Below, piece by piece: positions 50,969 to 55,205 of a DNA stretch of 55,205 bases. Made by a program: the position numbers and the translations under genes. The notes beneath the pieces were generated by a model. The model was not told the DNA's origin. It saw only the letters and a program-made list of their open reading frames with translations, and searched no databases. Source of the DNA: CAYNFH01 sp964396385 (lineage in GTDB: Bacteria; Armatimonadota; Chthonomonadetes; Chthonomonadales; CAJBBX01); NCBI GenBank assembly GCA_964396385.1, contig CAYNFH010000014.1:1-55205 (forward strand), read 5' to 3'. Position 1 is the stretch's first letter. Each line of letters begins with the position of its first letter.

Positions 50969-53900
50969 GTGACCGAGCTAATGCGAATAGATATGTTGGG
51001 CGGAATGCGCGTCCGGCAAGGAGAGCGGACCATAACGCGGTTTCGCACCCATAAAACGGGCGCGCTGCTCGCCTATCTCGCCTACCACCGCAACCGGAGC
51101 GCCGCACGCGACACCCTGATCGAGATCCTGTGGCCGGATACCGACTCCGGCGCCGCGCGGCACAGTCTGAGCCAGGCGCTTTCCTCTCTGCGGAACCAGC
51201 TTGAGCCTCCCGGTACACCCTCCGGCTCCATTCTTGTGGCTGACCGCTTCTCCATAGAGCTGAATCCGACCTCCTTCACCACAGACATCGCCGGATTCGA
51301 ACGGGACCTGCGGAGCGCGGCCAGCGCCAAACAGCCAGACGCCCGCACCGCAGCTCTCACTCGCGCCGTACATGCCTGGACAGGCCCTCTGCTGCCGGAG
51401 TATTACGAGGATTGGGTAGCAGCGGAGCGGCGGCGTCTGGACGAACGGTTCCAGCGCGCCATATATCAGCTTGCCCATGCGCTGGAACAGGCTGGAGAAC
51501 CGGATCGCGGGGCCGAAGAGCTGCGTTTTGCGCTTCTGATCGACCCGCTGCGGGAAGATGCGCACCGGGAGATCATGCGCCTGCTGCTCAAGGCGGGGCA
51601 GCCCGCTGCGGCCCTCCGGCAATTCCAGGAGCTCGAGCGCGTCCTTGCGGACCAGCTAGGCGATCAGCCAGACCGGGAGACGAGACAGCTCGCCCGGAAG
51701 GCGGAGGAGCAGCGAGCCTCCCAGATCTCCGTCCCACCGGCTCGCCTGATTCACCCGAAGCGCCGGGAGAATCACCCGCACGATCTGCCGCTGCGATCCG
51801 GGACGTGGACATTCCTGGCGACGGACATTGAGGGCTCAACCGCCCAGTGGGAGGCGGCCGGAGAGGCGTTTCCGGGCGCGCTGTCGTTGCACCACGCCAT
51901 CCTGCGCGGGGAGTTCCGGCGTTGGGGCGGCTGCGAGCTCAAGGAAGCCGGCGACTCCTTCCTGGTGGCTTTCGCGAGCGCAAGCGATGCGCTTGGATGT
52001 GCCGTTGCGAGCCAGCGTGTCCTGGCCGCGCAGCCGTGGCCGGCGCCGGTCGGCGAGATAAGGGTCCGCATGGCTCTGCACACGGGTGACGTGGACCTGG
52101 AAGGAGCGGAGCTGCAAGGGTTCTCCCTCCATATCATCGCGCGCATTCTGGATGCCGGCCATGGCGGACAGATACTCTGCTCGCAGGCGACGGCCGGGCT
52201 GCTGCGCCGCGATACCGAACCGGGGCTAGAGCTGCGCGACCTCGGGGCGTTCCGGCTGCGAGATGTGGACCTGCCGGAGCGCCTGTTCCAGGTTGAGTAC
52301 CCAGATATGCCGCAGCTCCAGTTCGCCCCGCTTGCCGCGGAGCCCGTGCGCAAGACCAGTCTTCCTCTCCAGTTCACCCGCTTCTTCGGGAGAGAACAGG
52401 AGATTGAGCGCCTGAAGGCTATGCTGCTCGGAGGCGAGGCCAGGCTGATCACACTGGTTGGGCCGGGCGGCACGGGGAAAACGCGTCTGGCGCTCCAGGT
52501 GGCGGGACGGTTGGCGGAGCCGCTCGCCGGGGCGGTCTGGTTCGTGCCTCTGGTGGATGTGCACGATGCCGCGCAGATCGCGGGAAATATCGCGCATACA
52601 TTGGGCCTGCCGCGCTCGGAATCGGTCAGTCCGCTTGATCAAGTAGTGGTGGCGTTACGGTCGCAGCCTTCTCTGCTGGTACTCGACAACCTCGAACATC
52701 TCGTGCAAGAAGGAGCTTCGGTCGTACAGTCGTTGCTGGAGCAGGCGCCCACGCTGGCCGTGCTGGCCACATCGCGGCAGGCTCTCGGCCTGCCCGGCGA
52801 GCGAGAGTTCAACGTGCCTCCGCTCCCCACGCCCAACGGCCAGCACGTCCCGGACCGCCTGGGCCTGTTCGAGAGTGTCCGGTTGTTCGTAGACCGCGCG
52901 CAGGCGGTCAAGCCCGACTTCCAGGTTACCAACAACAACGCCGCCGCCGTCGCGGAGCTCTGTGACCGGCTGGAGGGAATCCCTCTCGCCATAGAACTGG
53001 CCGCTGCCCGCGCCCAGGTGCTAACGCCCCACCAGATGCTGGCATATCTCCAGAATCGCTTCGAGTTCCTGGTTACCCGGAAGCGAGGCATCGCGGAACG
53101 GCAGCGTACGCTGAAGGCCACCGTGGATTGGAGCTATCGGCTTCTGCCGCCGGACCTCCAGCGGTTCTTCGCAAAGCTGTCGATCTTTGCGGGCGGATGG
53201 ACCGAAGAGGCCGCGGAGGCGGTATGTGCTGAACCGCTGGCGCTCGACTGTCTCGCCCAGCTTCGGGAGTGTTCGCTGGTGCTGACCGATGACACGCGCT
53301 CAACCATTCGCTTCCGGATGCTCGACTCGCTTCGTGAGTACGCGGCCGGCGAGCTGACGCCGGAGGAACGCTCCGACGCGGAGCGCCGTCACGCGGAGTA
53401 CTTTCTCACCCTGGCCGAGAGCGGGGAATCTGCCTTCCACGGGCCGGATCCCGCCGCCTGGCTGGAGCGGTTGGATACAGATCAGGCGAATCTGCGAGCC
53501 GCGTTGGAGTGGGCTGCTTCCGATTCGGGCAGCGTCGACGTGGGATTACGGCTGGCCGGCGCGTTATGGAGGTTCTGGGTCATTCGCGGTTACGCGCCCG
53601 GAGTCCGCCAGGCCGTCAACGCGCTGCTGCCGCGCTCGGAAGCGGCTCCGGCAGGGGTGCGCGCAAACGCCCTGGCCGCCGCAGCGAATCTGGCGGACTA
53701 TGAGGGTGATTGGTCCGCGGCTCGCGCTCTACTGGAAGAGTGCCTCGCCATTCGCATGAAGGTCGGTGATAAGGCAGGCGCTGCCGAAGCGCTGCTCCAC
53801 CTCGGCCTGCTGGACTGGAGGGAATGTGACTATGATGGCCAACGCCGGCGTTACGAGCGCGCGCTGGACCTCTCCCGCGAAGCCGGCGACGTGCGCGGGA

Positions 53901-54886
53901 TAGCTGGCGCTCTCGTCTGTCTGGGCGCACTGACCTCTCAGGAGCAAGACGCGACCGCATGTGTTGCCCACCTGGAAGAGGGACTCATGTTGTTCCGCGA
54001 AGCAGGCGACCGGAGGGGTATCGCCTCCGCGCTGGGCGCGGCGGGAGCGGCCGAGGCGGGCCGTGGGCAGTACCGACGGGCGCGCGTTTTTCAGGAGGAG
54101 TGGTTGAGCATAGCGCGGCACTTGGGCGACAGGCGGGAGATAGGAATCGCGCTCAACCACCTGGCCTTCACGGCACGCGACATGGCGGACTACGAAGTCG
54201 CGCGGCTTCTTCTTGAAGAAGCCGTGGAGCTATTTCGCGACACGGGAGACCGCGGCGCCGCTGCGGACGCTCTCGATAACCTATCAGGGGTCGCACGAGA
54301 ACAGGCCGACTACCAGCGCGCGCGTTCGCTTGGTGAGGAGGTTATGGTGCTGGCTCGGGCAGCCGGCAAGAGGGCCGGAATCGCCTGGGCCATCTACTCT
54401 CAGGGACTCCTGGCTGCGCGCCAGGATGACCTCCCAACAGCGCGCGCTCTGCTGGCAGAGAGCCTTTCGGTATGGCGGGAGCAAGGGTACCCATGGGGCC
54501 TCTTCAACACGCTCCTCGCTCTGGCCAGCGTCGTCCGCAAACAGACACAGCTCTCTGACGCGCGCGACCTAGTTGCCGAAGGCCTCGCAATCTGGCGGGG
54601 CAGTCCGTCCAGATTGCCGGGCGTCCGGCTATTGGAGGAGCTGGCCGCCGTCGAGGCCACCGGAGGACATGCTGAGCACGCAGTGCTGCTGTTCGGCGTG
54701 GCTGCCGCTCAGCGGGCCGCCATGGGGACGCCCATACCGCCTCTGGACGTTGAGGAACTCCAACGGAGCCTGGATTCTTGCCGCACGCGGCTCGGTGACC
54801 AAGCCTTCGCGAAACGGTACAACGAAGGCGCGTCGATGACCCTCGAACAGGCGGTGGAGCTGGCAGGCCGCGAGCTGGCGGATTAG
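50969..54886 (+). CDS. Giant SARP: winged helix, BTAD, cyclase-like, STAND ATPase and TPR domains
   Basis: 1305 residues from GTG 50969, with AGGAGAAGGAG upstream. In order: OmpR-like winged helix (about 1-100, RFRTHKTGALLAYLAYHRN); BTAD helices (about 105-245); class III nucleotide cyclase-like domain (about 275-450) with the first metal Asp in FLATDIEGST and the second in GDSFLVAF; STAND ATPase with Walker A GPGGTGKTRL near 497 and Walker B LLVLDNLEHL; then TPR-type helical repeats to about 1250. In the cyclase domain the usual Asn-Arg-x-x-Arg reads SLHIIARIL, with His for Asn, so catalysis is doubtful and the domain may only bind ligand. Such proteins are ligand-gated transcription activators. 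It probably drives the CTGTGA promoters. Confidence 0.9.
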   Translation: MTELMRIDMLGGMRVRQGERTITRFRTHKTGALLAYLAYHRNRSAARDTLIEILWPDTDSGAARHSLSQALSSLRNQLEPPGTPSGSILVADRFSIELNPTSFTTDIAGFERDLRSAASAKQPDARTAALTRAVHAWTGPLLPEYYEDWVAAERRRLDERFQRAIYQLAHALEQAGEPDRGAEELRFALLIDPLREDAHREIMRLLLKAGQPAAALRQFQELERVLADQLGDQPDRETRQLARKAEEQRASQISVPPARLIHPKRRENHPHDLPLRSGTWTFLATDIEGSTAQWEAAGEAFPGALSLHHAILRGEFRRWGGCELKEAGDSFLVAFASASDALGCAVASQRVLAAQPWPAPVGEIRVRMALHTGDVDLEGAELQGFSLHIIARILDAGHGGQILCSQATAGLLRRDTEPGLELRDLGAFRLRDVDLPERLFQVEYPDMPQLQFAPLAAEPVRKTSLPLQFTRFFGREQEIERLKAMLLGGEARLITLVGPGGTGKTRLALQVAGRLAEPLAGAVWFVPLVDVHDAAQIAGNIAHTLGLPRSESVSPLDQVVVALRSQPSLLVLDNLEHLVQEGASVVQSLLEQAPTLAVLATSRQALGLPGEREFNVPPLPTPNGQHVPDRLGLFESVRLFVDRAQAVKPDFQVTNNNAAAVAELCDRLEGIPLAIELAAARAQVLTPHQMLAYLQNRFEFLVTRKRGIAERQRTLKATVDWSYRLLPPDLQRFFAKLSIFAGGWTEEAAEAVCAEPLALDCLAQLRECSLVLTDDTRSTIRFRMLDSLREYAAGELTPEERSDAERRHAEYFLTLAESGESAFHGPDPAAWLERLDTDQANLRAALEWAASDSGSVDVGLRLAGALWRFWVIRGYAPGVRQAVNALLPRSEAAPAGVRANALAAAANLADYEGDWSAARALLEECLAIRMKVGDKAGAAEALLHLGLLDWRECDYDGQRRRYERALDLSREAGDVRGIAGALVCLGALTSQEQDATACVAHLEEGLMLFREAGDRRGIASALGAAGAAEAGRGQYRRARVFQEEWLSIARHLGDRREIGIALNHLAFTARDMADYEVARLLLEEAVELFRDTGDRGAAADALDNLSGVAREQADYQRARSLGEEVMVLARAAGKRAGIAWAIYSQGLLAARQDDLPTARALLAESLSVWREQGYPWGLFNTLLALASVVRKQTQLSDARDLVAEGLAIWRGSPSRLPGVRLLEELAAVEATGGHAEHAVLLFGVAAAQRAAMGTPIPPLDVEELQRSLDSCRTRLGDQAFAKRYNEGASMTLEQAVELAGRELAD

Positions 54887-54925
54887 AGCCGTGCCTGATT
54901 CGGGTATGTAGGCGTTGCCAATTCG

Positions 54926-54968
54926 AGCGGAGCGGAGTCAGAAGTTGGTGACTCCGCTCCGCTTTGTG
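54926..54968 (+). terminator. Terminator of the large SARP gene
   Basis: A perfect 15-bp stem, AGCGGAGCGGAGTCA with TGACTCCGCTCCGCT, has an 8-nt loop and a short T-rich tail (TTGTGT). Confidence 0.75.
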
Positions 54969-55076
54969 TGGGAAGATAGAAGAGGTACCAACAATGCAGA
55001 TCTGTAGTCGGCGGAGGAGGGTTCCCAGGCCCCGCCACTGGTCCGAGGGGCTTGGGACTTTGCGCTTTGCGTAGCC

Positions 55077-55148
55077 CGCGACTTATGCTCTTTGCGGAAA
55101 GGTTGCCGCTACATCGCGTGTCGGCGGAGGCCGACACTAGGCCGAAGG
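55077..55148. repeat. Dispersed hairpin repeat, copy B
   Basis: TCTTTGCGGAAAGGTTGCC, GCTACATC and the GTGTCGGC-GGAG-GCCGACAC hairpin are shared with copy A at 48137, about 7 kb away, in the same orientation. Confidence 0.75.
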
Positions 55149-55205
55149 CGGGTGAGCCGCGCCTTGGCCGCGATAGCGGACAGCGGCGAGGGCCGGGCCC
55201 TGGGC

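Larger units (their letters stand above)
54887..55205. other. Region after the large SARP gene
   Basis: It holds a terminator and the second dispersed hairpin repeat, annotated separately. No gene was seen up to the window end. Confidence 0.6.

Overview
This is a GC-rich bacterial chromosome scaffold; a run of ten Ns at 32795-32804 marks a contig join. OmpA-type and beta-barrel envelope proteins point to a diderm cell. The mix of HAF, Kelch, NHL and GloVer-type secreted repeat proteins, SARP/BTAD regulators fused to STAND or AAA-like ATPases, and many small envelope proteins resembles Armatimonadota, but no marker gene here proves that. No rRNA, CRISPR array, transposase or phage structural gene was recognised.

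Layout. 1-1.96 kb: phosphoglucomutase (cut by the window edge) and a DUF433/PIN-like toxin-antitoxin pair. 2.2-6.9 kb: a likely defence island with a beta-class DNA methyltransferase facing a three-gene operon of a MORC/MutL-like GHKL ATPase, a 224-residue protein and a 71-residue protein. 7.0-8.5 kb: a decaying stretch with a GH9-like remnant, a PTH2-family gene with an in-frame TAG at codon 3, a 141-residue protein and a tRNA-like gene whose anticodon reads CUA. 8.7-15.4 kb: a radical SAM enzyme with a 3' frameshift, then an ABC-importer-like operon (substrate-binding domain fused to OmpA, permease, ATPase, two coiled-coil proteins). 15.8-20.5 kb: secreted repeat proteins and gene remnants. 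21.1-21.3 kb: tRNA-Leu and tRNA-Gly. 22.5-29.5 kb: a polyphosphate operon (outer-membrane protein, lipoprotein-like protein, Ppx, PPK2, CHAD, ABC exporter). 29.5-39 kb: peptidase, esterase, epimerase, GNAT, DinB, CBS and small proteins. 39.6-54.9 kb: a SARP regulatory island with two large regulators, a WD40/AAA-like protein, remnants and small secreted proteins.

Two patterns cut across the annotation. First, at least nine loci carry a composite repeat: a left arm of 7-8 nt tandem repeats, a near-constant core around TCCGGATTCCGG, and a right arm of tandem repeats. The arm sequence differs at each locus, and one copy lies in frame inside the AAA-like domain of the WD40 protein. Second, direct repeats of CTGTGA spaced exactly 11 bp apart, twice as double pairs 36 bp apart, occur only between genes of the SARP island. 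They have the geometry of SARP operators.

Several genes are interrupted at single positions (radical SAM frameshift, TAG in the PTH2-like gene, TGA in one SARP and in a Tat-signal protein). Either the genome is decaying or the assembly has errors; reads are needed to tell which.
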